From Sitta carolinensis (taxonomy: Eukaryota; Chordata; Aves; Passeriformes; Sittidae), in assembly GCA_032173965.1 (NCBI GenBank), contig JAVUNC010000006.1, positions 19,400,370 to 19,464,369 on the forward strand: a stretch of 64,000 nucleotides of DNA. The letters are read 5' to 3'. A model generated the notes under the pieces. That model ran no database searches. It saw nothing but the letters and a program-made list of their open reading frames with translations, and was not told the DNA's origin. How positions within the stretch are numbered: position 1 is the stretch's first letter; every line of letters starts with the position of its first letter. This document shows, one piece after another, positions 55,262 to 64,000 of this stretch. The translations under genes were made by a program, and so were the position numbers.

Positions 55262-55508
55262 GGGTGTCCCAGTCTGTCCCAGTCTGTCCCTGAGTGTCCC
55301 AGTCTGTCCCAGTCTGTCCCAGTCAGTCCCAGTCTGTCCCAGTCTATCCCAGTCTGTCCCAGTCAGTCCCAGTCAGTCCCAGTCTGTCCCAGTCAGTCCC
55401 AGTCTGTCCAGTCTGTCCCAGTCTATCCCAGTCTGTCCCAGTCAGTCCCAGTCTGTCCCTGAGTGTCCCAGTCTGTCCCAGTCTGTCCCTGTCTGTCTCT
55501 GTCTGTCT
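55262..55508. repeat. 10-bp minisatellite, about 24 copies
   Basis: The unit is CCCAGTCTGT with AGTCAGT, GAGTGT and AGTCTAT variants. The + frame gives Ser/Val/Pro/Gln repeats and the - frame Thr/Asp/Gly/Leu repeats. Confidence 0.97.
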
Positions 55509-55840
55509 CTTCCCAATCCCCAACCTTCTTAACCTTCTTATTTCCAGGACTGCCCTCTCCAAAACCTTCCCAACTTTCCTTCAGACAAGGTGGTCCCAAA
55601 CCACCTTCCACTGGCCCTTCCCAATCCCCAGCTTTCTTAACCTTCCTGTTTCCAGGACTGACCTCTTCAAACCTTCCCAGCTTTCCTTTCCAAACATCCC
55701 AAACCATCTTCCATCGACCCTTCCTATTCCCAGGACTGGCCTCTCCAAACCTTCCCAGCTTTCCTTCAGGCCACACCCAAACCACCTTCATCCCCTTCCA
55801 TCAGTCCTTCCCAATCCCTACCACCCACCCAGGCATAGCC
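55509..55840. repeat. Tandem repeat, period about 108 bp, about 3 copies
   Basis: CTTCCCAATCCCC, TTTCCAGGACTG, AACCTTCCCA and CTTTCCTTC recur from 55509, about 55617 and, shortened, about 55718. Confidence 0.88.
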
Positions 55841-56109
55841 AATCCCAGGCATAGCTAAACCAGGATCAAAATAAAAATTTCTGGATCAGTTTCCTTTCCA
55901 CTGCTACAGAACTCCCCGTGCGAGCCACAGATCCAACAGACCATTCCCTACCACGGTGGTTGCCTTCTCCTCCCCATTTAAATCCCTCTTCTCCTCCCTG
56001 CACAGTCTCAACAATTCCCTTTTCCCTTTCCAGTCAGGTCTGTGATCCCTGTCTCTCTTTCCCGCGGCACATGTTAATTGAGGGAGCAGCAATTACGGGA
56101 TGGAGCCGC
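55841..56109. other. Unique non-coding sequence
   Basis: No feature was recognised. Confidence 0.4.
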
Positions 56110-56290
56110 TGATAGCTGATAAGAGAAGAAAGGTTATCTCTGTTTGCACGGGCAGGGAAATTAGCGGAGGTGCGGAATCCGCTCCTTATCTCGCTCTGCC
56201 ATAATGGGCAGAGAATTGAGGGATCCGCACGCGGCGGCTAATCCCTGAACACACAACCCGCAATCAGCCTGGATCTTATCTCCGCCGAGG
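56110..56290. promoter_or_regulatory. Candidate enhancer: cluster of five GATA-type sites
   Basis: WGATAR matches at 56110-56115 (TGATAG), 56117-56122 (TGATAA), 56134-56139, 56186-56191 and 56276-56281 (each TTATCT) lie within 172 bases. A forkhead-like TGTTTGC is at 56141 and several CpGs lie in CGCACGCGGCGG. The block is free of the repeats that surround it. The motif content fits a GATA-factor-bound element; that role is inference. Confidence 0.4.
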
Positions 56291-56379
56291 CTCGGGAGAC
56301 GGAGCCGGGTGTATCTTGCCGGAACAAGATTTGCTGAAATGTTGAAAGTCCTTGAGATGCTGAGCTCGGGATGTGGAAG

Positions 56380-56600
56380 CTGGAAGGGAGAGGTTGAGGC
56401 GTGGGGTAACTGCGGGAGAGCTGGACACGGACTGGGGATAAGGGATGGAGGGACGGGACACAGGGAATGGCTTCAGACTGGAAAAGGATGGATTTAGGAA
56501 GGAATTCCTGGCTGGGAGGGTGGGGAGAGGCTGGGCTGGAATTCCTAGAGCAGCTGTGGCTGCCCCTGGATCCCTGGCAGTGTTTGGCTCTCCATGGTGG
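56380..56600 (+). repeat. CR1 LINE 3' region
   Basis: GGGATAAGGGATGGAGGGAC, ACAGGGAATGGCTTC, GGAATTCCTGGCTGGGAGGG and CCCCTGGATCCCTGGCAGTG are present. Breaks off before the 3' terminus. Confidence 0.9.
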
Positions 56601-56734
56601 AGGGTTTGTGGGTGTTCAGTGCTGGAAACAATCCCAGTGCTCCCAGTCTGGGAGGTTTGCACTCAAACCTGCTGCAGGAGCTCCGGGGGGCTGCAGCTCT
56701 CTCAGACTGGGAGAGCTGGGAATGCTCAGGAAGG

Positions 56735-57110
56735 AGGGAAACTGGGAAAGCTGGGAATGTTCCCTGGAGAGGAGGAGGCTCCAGGGAGAGCTCAGAGCCT
56801 GGGGGGGCTGCAGGAGAGCAGGGGAGGGACTGGGGACAAGGGATGAGGGGACAGCACCCAGGGAATGGATGGAAACTGGGAAAGGGGAGATTGGGGTAGG
56901 ATATTGGGAATTGGGAATTCCTGGCTGGGCTGGAATTCCCAGAGCATCTGTGTCTGCCCCTGGATCCCTGGAATGTCCCAGGCCAGCTTGGACACTGGGG
57001 CTGGAGCAGCCTGGGATGGGGGAAGGGGTCCCTACCATGGGCTGGGGTGGAACAAGGATCTTTGAGGTCCTTCCAACCCAAACCAGGCTGGGATTCCAGG
57101 ATTTGCTGTC
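56735..57110 (+). repeat. CR1 LINE 3' region, relatively complete
   Basis: GGAGAGGAGGAGGCTCCAGG, CTGCAGGAGAGCAGGGGAGG, GAATTCCTGGCTGGGCTGG, CCCAGGCCAGCTTGGACAC and CCTTCCAACCCAAACCAGG are in order. Nearly parallel to 29340-29620. Confidence 0.93.
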
Positions 57111-57179
57111 ACAGGAGCAGGGAGTTCGTGGCGCAGAAAGGAATTGGGAGTTTTACAGGTGCCAAGGGATTTACACTGG

Positions 57180-57612
57180 GAAATCCCAGGAAATACCAGC
57201 TGTACACTGGTGAAATACCAACTGGATGCTAGGAAATCCCAGGAAATACCATCTGTTTACTGGGAAATCCCAGGAAATATCAGCTGGATAGTGGGAAATC
57301 CCAGGAAATACCATCTGTTTACTGGGAAATCCCAGGAAATATCAGCTGTATACTGGGAAATCCCAGGAAATACCATCTCTTTACTGGGAAACCCCAGGAA
57401 ATATCAGCTATATACTGGAAATTTCAGGAAATACTGGCTGTTTACTGGGAAATCCTGTGAAATACCAGCGGGATACTGGTAAATTCCAGGAAATATCAGT
57501 TGTATTCTGGAAATTCCAGGAAATATCAGCTGTATACTGGAAATTCCAGGAAGTACCAGCTGTGCTCTGGTAAATCCCAGGAAAAACAGGTGTTCACTGG
57601 GAAATTCCAGGT
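57180..57612. repeat. 31-bp minisatellite, about 14 copies
   Basis: The unit is CTGGGAAATCCCAGG then AAATATCAGCTGTATA, with GGAAATTCCAGG variants near the 3' end. GGAAATCCCAGGAAAT is partly palindromic, so single units can form small hairpins. Confidence 0.95.
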
Positions 57613-58225
57613 TTTCTCATGCTTGGAACAATTTCAGATAAAGATTTGCCTTGTTGTTATCGTGTTCTACCAAACCCCAGGCAGGGGGAGTGTTCTGTAA
57701 TTACAGATAACAACACAGAGGGGTTTTCTTTTAATTGAGGTGTCACCAAATTTTTTTTTATTCAAGCATCACCAAATCTTCCTGCCCAGTCTGGTGCCAG
57801 ATCTCCAATCTGGTGATGTTTTATCTCCCATGTGGTTCTGCCTCCAATTCCAAAATCCCTTTTTCCTTTCCACATTTAAACATCCTCACCATGAAGCAGC
57901 CCCCCAGAACCTGCACAGGGGCAAAATTCTCTGATTATTCCATTTCAGCTTTTTTCCCCCAAAACAAACTTTTCCCTCTGTCCTACAAAGGCCAGAGTCT
58001 CAAACCAACCCCAAATAAATAACCAGGAATTAAGATCTATAGCAAAGGAGAGCAATCCTGCCAGGCCCCCTGTGTTTTGTAAGGCCTTCTCAAATCATGG
58101 TGACCTTTTGTTTTTCCCATTTTTCTTCCAATTTGTCCAGAAAGGTCACGGCAGGATGGAGAATCAAAGCAAAGGAACGAGGCTGATTTGGGCTGTGAAT
58201 TAAATAAAAATGTAACGCTGGTTTG
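57613..58225. other. Unique non-coding sequence
   Basis: No feature was recognised. Confidence 0.4.
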
Positions 58226-58310
58226 TCATAGAATTACAGAAGAGTTTGGGTTAAAAGGGACCTTAAAGATCATCTCGTTCCCCCCCTGCCATGGGCAGGG
58301 ATTCTTTTCC
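58226..58310 (-). repeat. CR1 LINE 3' terminus
   Basis: TCATAGAATTACAGAAG, GTTTGGGTTAAAAGGGACC and AAAGATCATCTCGTTCC are the classical antisense end. ATGGGCAGGG follows. Confidence 0.9.
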
Positions 58311-60660
58311 ATTTCTCCTGCTGCAGCCAGGTTTTTCCAAGGAGATTCTGCTGACAACGGGATTTGACTTTGTCAAATCTGCTTTTTATTTCCAGTTTTC
58401 CCTCCGTTTTTTGTGGATGAAATGCCAGCCTGGCTGAGGGAATGCTGTTTCTTTGTTTTCCACAAAGCCCAATTTCTCCTCTTGAGCCAAGGACTGGAGT
58501 CACTCTGGTGCTTATGCCAAATAATTCCCTTTTCCTGCTGAAAAAAAATCCCCTTTCCCCCTTTTTACTGTGTAAAAAACCTTCCAGACATCCATTCCTT
58601 GCACAAATTCACATGGCATCCATTAGTATGGATCATTGGGAAAAACACCTGAATTTTTTACATCTGATTGATTAAACTCACGCCAGGAAGATATAAACTT
58701 TATTTGCCAAATTTGGAAATCCAAAACGTTTTTAAACATCTCTTTTTTTGAGAGTCTGAGGATCCTTTATTGTCCCCGCAAAGCAAATTTTAACATTTAA
58801 AATGCGATTTAAAAATTTAAAACTTCTGCCCTCGGGGAATTAATAAATTAATAATTTTATTTGATCCCTGTGCCCCTTGACATGAGGAGAGGGAAGGACT
58901 TGTCACAAATCTGGCACTTTCCAAGTGACAAAACAGCTTTTCCTGCCTGAAAAGGTGGGAGAAACACCTGAAACTGATAAATATTTGATGTCCTCTCACT
59001 GCAGTGCAGTGCAGAGCACTCCAGCAGTTCCTGGGAAGGAGGGGAGGGAAATTAAGGGATAATCAGCCCCAAAGTGGGCTCTTAATGCAAAAATTCCACA
59101 CCCACAAAAATGAAATAAGGCCCTAAATAATAAATGAGGGAGGAAAAAGAAATCCTCCATTCCCTGGGCTACAGGTGTGGGATTGGCAGCACCCATCACA
59201 TTCCTATCAGGTTCCCATTCCCATCCCATCCAACCCATGAATCCCTTTCCACCCCATCCTGACATTCCCTGGGTGGTTCAGGGGTCACAATCAGGGCTCA
59301 GCCCCTCACTGCAAATGAGTCACAGAGGCAGAAGGGTGGGAGGGAAAACCTTTCCCAGGAAAAGTGGGAATGCTCTGCTTCCTCCCCTCTATTATGCAGC
59401 AGGATTTAGAGGATAATGATGGGTCCAGATTGTGATGGCATTAAAAACCCAGAGTGAAGCTGCTTCTCACCTCCACCACCTTAATTTTGGGTGAATGTCT
59501 GGCGCTGTGACTTTGCCTTTTCCAATTCTCTTCTTCAATCAACGATTTTGCTTTCAGGTCACAAAATAAATCTGCTCCTTGGGCCTGTTGGGGCTCAGCA
59601 GCGAGACCTCATCTGGTACTTAATGATGGAAATCCCTTTTCTGCTGGGTTTCTTTCTCTTCCTGAGCCGGCTGGGGATGGATCTGGGGCTGGCTGTGATG
59701 TCAGGGTCAGGGTTTGGGTGACCTTTGGAAGGGATATCTGAGGAGCAGGAGGATTGTCCCGTGTGTCCCTCTCATCCTCCTCACCCCGATGCCAGCAGAG
59801 TTATTACGGGGCCACAGCCACGGCCCTGACCCCAAAACCTCCGCAGGGAAAGATTCCCAAACATTTAACGAGCTCAAAACACATCAAAAGAGGCAGGTCA
59901 GCGTTTCAGGCAGAGCTTGGAGGAGAAACTTCTGGCAGGGAATTTAATCCAGGCTTTGTTGGATATTTGTGGTTCCCACATTTTCCCCTCTCATCTCGCT
60001 CAGGGATCAGCTGCTCCAAACTCAGTCTGCAGGGACAGATCCCAGCAAGGAACTTTTGTGCCTCGAACCCCCAAACATCAGGAATGTTCCCATTAATTTA
60101 CTGGCAATATTCCCCAGGATCCCCAGGAATAGAGGGAAAACTTTGTCTGATTGCCAGCTGCTGCTGCTGCAGCAAAAAGGATCCCAAAATCAGCATCAGC
60201 TCCATCCTGACCCTTCCAGGTGTATCCCGTCCACCTGACTGCATCAAAACCATTCCCACAAACCCCAGACCTCTGGAAGTGAGGGAATGTGGGCTTTATG
60301 TGGAAAATCCCGTTGCAGAGCCGACACGCTCCCTGGAAAACGGGAAAACCCCTGTAATTGATAATACCTTTAATCAATCCTAATCCAAGATTCCTTGAGG
60401 TCTCCATCATTGCTTGGGGTCAGAGGAATCCGTTGGTTTGAGGTTCTCCTCCCTGGTGCTGGCGGTGGGAACAGCCTGCAGCTCCGACCGGTGTTCCCAG
60501 GCATTCCCAGACTGAAGTGGGAGGCACCAGGAGGCAGGAATTATCCCCCCGGAGATCCCTCCTGCCCCTCGGGCTGTGCTGGCACTGGAAAAGCCACCCA
60601 AGACCCCTTGGAAGGTGCACTCGTCCTCTTTTCTATAAATCAATGGAATATTCTCCCTAA
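58311..60660. other. Unique sequence containing the longest non-repeat open frame
   Basis: A + frame of 209 codons spans 59754-60383. It is Ser/Pro-rich at the start, lacks any domain I recognise and overlaps another open frame at 59969-60238. No splice or promoter context supports it. The rest of the interval shows no feature. Confidence 0.35.
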
Positions 60661-60664
60661 TCCC

Positions 60665-60785
60665 TTACAGAATCCCAGAATCCCAGAATCCCAGAGTGGT
60701 TTGAATCCCAGAACTCCAAACCCAGCTCGTTCCACCCCTGCCAGGGCAGGGACACCTCCCACTATCCCATGATGCTCAGTTTTTC
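60665..60785 (-). repeat. CR1 LINE 3' terminus with octamer tail
   Basis: Three CAGAATCC-type octamers precede GAGTGGTTTGAATCCC, CTCGTTCCACCCCTGCC and CAGGGACACCTCCCACTATC. Confidence 0.88.
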
Positions 60786-61009
60786 CCAGTTTTCCCTACA
60801 ATGAGGGTTTCCACAAGCACCACAGTGGGGACAGCTGGGCTATCCCACTGGACACATCCATGAATCCCTGGGAGTCAGGAGTGCAGAGATGTTGGCTTGG
60901 GACACGAAACCTCCCTGACTCCCCTTGGGTGTCCCTGGGAACCCCGTGTGTGGGGACAATTGTCACCAGGGAGAAACTCCTCCCTGGATCCCGGGATAAC
61001 AGCGGGGAC
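60786..61009. other. Unique non-coding sequence
   Basis: No feature was recognised. Confidence 0.4.
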
Positions 61010-61262
61010 GGGAAGCAGGGAATGGCTCCCACTGCCAGAGGGCACGGATGGGTGGGATATTGGGAATGCCTGGCTGGGCTGGAATTCCCAGAGCAGCTGT
61101 GGCTGCCCCTGGATCCCTGGAATGTCCCAGGCCAGGTTGGACACTGGGGTTGGAGCAGCCTGGGATGGTGGGAGGGGTCCCTGCCATGGAATGTGGTGGG
61201 ACTGGGTGGGATTTAGGATCCTTCCAACCCAAACCATCCCGGAATTGCGATTCCATGATCCT
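61010..61262 (+). repeat. CR1 LINE 3' fragment
   Basis: GGGAATGGCTCCCACTGCC, GAATTCCCAGAGCAGCTGTG, TTGGACACTGGGGTTGGAGC and the tail GGAATTGCGATTCCATGATC are present. One of the best-preserved copies. Confidence 0.95.
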
Positions 61263-61699
61263 CCTGCTGCAGCTCAGATCCAGTAGATGGCGACAGGAAA
61301 CAAAACATTTCTTTCATTCTTCCATGAATTGCCGGCTTTTTATGTCCCATCCATTTGAACATTCCCCCTTTTTGGTAATTCTATTTTCCGTAATTCCCCG
61401 TCATGGCTGCAGTGACTTCATTCATATTCCCAATTTTCCCATTTAATTCTCCTGCCATGAGCTCCATTCCAGGCTGGGAGGCACAGCCAATCTCCTCCCA
61501 CTGCTGCAGGTCTGGAGGAGCTGCTCCAGGTTTTCCTTGGTCATCCACTGCTCTGGGACAAGGAATTCCATCAATATCTTCAGCTGGGGAGTTTTGAGCC
61601 ATCTGATTTCACTTCTAAACCTTGGATGCTGTTTTTTGGACCTGGAATCCGTTTTCCTGATCTCCTGCAGGGTTGGTTCATCCTTAAGGATGATCAGCC
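61263..61699. other. Unique non-coding sequence
   Basis: No feature was recognised. Confidence 0.4.
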
Positions 61700-61795
61700 A
61701 CCACTTTGGAATGGTCCCTGCCCACGGCAGAGGTTTGGAATGGGATGGGTGGGAGGTCCCTTCCAACCCGAATCGTTGTGGGATTCCATGATTTT
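61700..61795 (+). repeat. CR1 LINE 3' terminus
   Basis: GGAATGGTCCCTGCCCACGG, GGTCCCTTCCAACCCGAATC and GGATTCCATGATTTT are present. Confidence 0.8.
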
Positions 61796-61984
61796 CACAG
61801 CTGAGAAAAGGAAGAATTCTCTTTAAATTTGATCTTTTTTTACCTCGGGTATGGAATTATGAGCAATCCGAATCTTCAGTTCGGAAAGTGAAGTGGGCGT
61901 AGGATGGGGAATAAATCCTGGAAATGTGGATTCTGTAGATCCCAAGGAATATCTGCCCTGGAATGAACTATGAACAAGAGCATG

Positions 61985-62292
61985 AACAGACAAGGGGGAA
62001 TGGCAGCAGGTTTGGATGGATGTTGGGAAGGAATTCCTGGCTGGGATGGTGAGAAGGCTCTGGAATAGAATTCCCAGACATTATTTTTGGGAATGACTCA
62101 TCCCAGGAAAAGCTGAACCTTCCTGGCTGATGTTGAGAGCCTCAGCTGAAGCTGAGGAATTCCAGGAACGTTGGAAATAAAACACAGGGAATCCATCTAA
62201 AGGGAAGAGTGAGAAGTGTCCGTGCCCAAGGCTTGGGTTGGAATTAGACCATCCTGAAGATCCATTCCAACCCAAACCATTCCACAATCCAT
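61985..62292 (+). repeat. CR1 LINE 3' region with a replaced middle
   Basis: Sense CR1 is clear at 61985-62085 (GACAAGGGGGAATGGC, GGAATTCCTGGCTGGG) and again at 62205-62292 (CCATTCCAACCCAAACCATT). The ~120 bases between do not match other copies. Confidence 0.75.
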
Positions 62293-62639
62293 GAAAAATT
62301 GGAAAGAGAGGATCACCCAGTTCTCCAAGTGCTTTCCAGATCCCAAATTTCCCAGCAGAACTGTGGGTCTGGCAGGTTCACAGTGAGATTTAAAGGATTT
62401 TTTCAGGATGCATCCAGCCTTTCCCCCTGCAATGGGAATTTCCTGTTGGATTTGGGATGAAGCCTCTGGTCTTGGGACGAATCCTTCTGTGAAGATGCAG
62501 AGAGGAGATTGTTGGAATCCCAAAAAACAGGGAGCTCCCAGGACATCGGGCCTGAGGGCCAAACTTGGAATTAAATACAGGGTTTGATCTGAGACCCTGG
62601 GGAAAACTGACAAATTTAGGGACTAAAACCAAAAATGTG
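62293..62639. other. Unique non-coding sequence
   Basis: No feature was recognised. Confidence 0.4.
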
Positions 62640-63030
62640 GATTTGTAGTTGAAGTAGAAACACGTTAAGCTAGGTAGAGGAAAGTCCAGAGTTTAGAATT
62701 TAAGATATAGAAGTAGTTATAAAAAAAAAACCCAATAAAATTTAAAGTGTGGGATTGTAAGTTCGTGTGCCATTGGATGATGGGTGAAGAAATTCCACAC
62801 TGCGGCAAAAATTACAAAACAAAATATTTAACTCTTGGGTTAAAAACGTAAATATTCTTGGTGGAGGTGTTTTATTGGTTAATAAATCCTTAAAAGTTCT
62901 TGTAACCAGAGGTCTTGGGACCTCCTGAGCCACGAGCAGAACTCACCCTCCCTGCCTGTGTAGGAGATCAAACAAAAATAAATTCCACCACCCAAAGCAG
63001 CTCAGAAGTCCCGTCTCTGATTTATAATAT
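62640..63030 (+). mobile_element. Possible LTR remnant
   Basis: AT-rich sequence with several AATAAA signals (near 62733, 62880 and 62979). A C-rich stretch GGGACCTCCTGAGCC and a CTCAGAAGTCCCGTCTCTG segment follow, as in LTR R-U5 regions. Boundaries and a target duplication are not seen. Confidence 0.35.
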
Positions 63031-63585
63031 TCACAAAATTCCCTGTGGAGATGAATTCCCTTCCTTTTCCAGACGAAAATCTTCTCCTTGAGAAATAAAA
63101 TCTCGCATTTCCGAAAGTTTGGAATGTTTGGAAAAGAGAAATTTCCATTTCCCGGCTGAGTTCCTGCCCCGCTTCCCCACGGAGCAGCAGATGGAGGTGC
63201 AGAAGGAACAAAAGGAACAAAAAAAAAAGGGGGGGAATAAAAGCAGATGGAGAAATGTTCGGAATGATTCATTGGGAATCAAGGAGTGGCAATTCATTTG
63301 TGCCTGGAATCTGCAATTTCTAGCCTGGAAGCCAAATTTTTCCCCCTATTATGGAGATTTGGGCAGGATCCAGGCAGGGATTCAACTTCTTCAGGATCTG
63401 AGCACCTGCTCGGGAGATTTGCTGGAGCAGGGCAGGAATATTCCGTGTGCTGGAAGGGAAATGTGGAATTTGGTGGAAGAGCAGCTGGCTGGGATGGGGT
63501 TTGGAGGGTTGGGATGTGATCCCAGCATTTCAATGGAAAAGCAGGAGTCTGAATCCTAAATTCTCCTTTCTAGCAGCGGAATTTG
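63031..63585. other. Unique non-coding sequence
   Basis: No feature was recognised. Confidence 0.4.
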
Positions 63586-63762
63586 GGGTGTGTTTGGGAA
63601 AGGGGCCTGGGAATGTGGGAAGTGTTTGGGAAAGGGATCTGGGAATGTGGGATGTGTTTGGGAAAAGGATCTGGGAATGTGGGATATGTTTGGAAAGGAT
63701 CTGGGAATGTGGGATATGTTTGGGAAAGGATCTGGGAATGTGGCATGTCTTTGGAAAGGGAA
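63586..63762. repeat. Minisatellite, period about 30-32 bp, 6 copies
   Basis: GGGAATGTGGGATATG then TTTGGGAAAGGATCT recurs with one- or two-base length changes, so the reading frame rotates without meeting a stop. Confidence 0.95.
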
Positions 63763-64000
63763 CACTCCTCCAATCCCAGAGCTCCAGGATTTTAACGCCC
63801 AGGAGCCTTTTCCCATTGTTATCCCTGCTGTAGCCCCAGGATCCAAGGGATGCTGCTGAAATTTCCGTGAGGATCACAAAATACCAATGAGAACGGGGAG
63901 GGGGAATTCCAAAGGTGAATCCAGGGTGGCCAGAACCACCTGGAATATGGAAATTACCCAAAAGGAAAGCTAAATCCAATCTTTTGTTCCCCAGTAAACC
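63763..64000. other. Unique sequence to window end
   Basis: No feature was recognised. Confidence 0.4.

Noticed and set aside
54459..55532. 357-codon frame ending in Ser/Val/Pro/Gln repeats
   Set aside because: The second half is the 10-bp array and a CR1 fragment; the first half has no domain and overlaps a CR1 edge.

Overview
The window reads as vertebrate nuclear DNA, most likely from a bird and probably a songbird. About 45 fragments of the CR1 LINE retrotransposon occur, roughly balanced between strands. Most are 3' ends finishing in a degenerate 'ATTCTGGG / ATTCCATG' tail. I saw no mammalian-type SINEs and no operon structure or bacterial gene-start signals. The remainder is AT-leaning unique sequence, LTR fragments and many tandem repeats. 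Species and chromosome cannot be named from sequence alone.

I found no protein-coding gene, tRNA or rRNA that I can support. The long open frames are almost all explained by tandem repeats, homopurine tracts or CR1 copies. In many arrays the unit length is a multiple of three, or rotates through stop-free frames, so both strands stay open. The longest frames outside repeats (59754-60383 and 38299-38799, + strand) match nothing I recognise. The window is best described as intergenic or intronic.

Layout. 1-5079: unique DNA with scattered CR1, one LTR fragment near 2.3 kb and an (ATT)n run. 5080-5895: minus-strand CR1 carrying a 45-bp tandem array. 7.6-9.0 kb: a tandem duplication, then a 400-bp polypyrimidine tract. 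9.44-10.24 kb: a three-level nest, CR1 interrupted by an LTR that is itself interrupted by an inverted LTR of the same ~330-bp family. 11.5-15.1 kb: three minisatellites. 15.6-25.3 kb: CR1 clusters, a 630-bp inverted repeat, an expanded CR1 octamer tail, and a third copy of the 330-bp LTR inside a CR1. 25.3-36.6 kb: AT-rich unique DNA with a polypurine tract and a 21-bp array. 36590-37468: plus-strand CR1 with the same 45-bp array; its 3' flank is nearly identical to that of the 5.3-kb copy. 39.6-48 kb: a nested 15-bp array, an LTR-like block, hexamer and pentamer arrays, a 50-bp array, and a CpG- and homeobox-motif-rich block at 46.5-47.2 kb. 48.5-64 kb: CR1 fragments, polypyrimidine, 10-bp, 108-bp, 31-bp and ~31-bp arrays, and a compact GATA-motif cluster at 56.1-56.3 kb.

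Nothing here works together as a gene system. The notable content is repeat biology: the duplicated CR1-borne array, the nested LTRs and the density of minisatellites. A few non-repeat blocks look like candidate cis-regulatory DNA. Repeat boundaries are read by eye and may be off by tens of bases.
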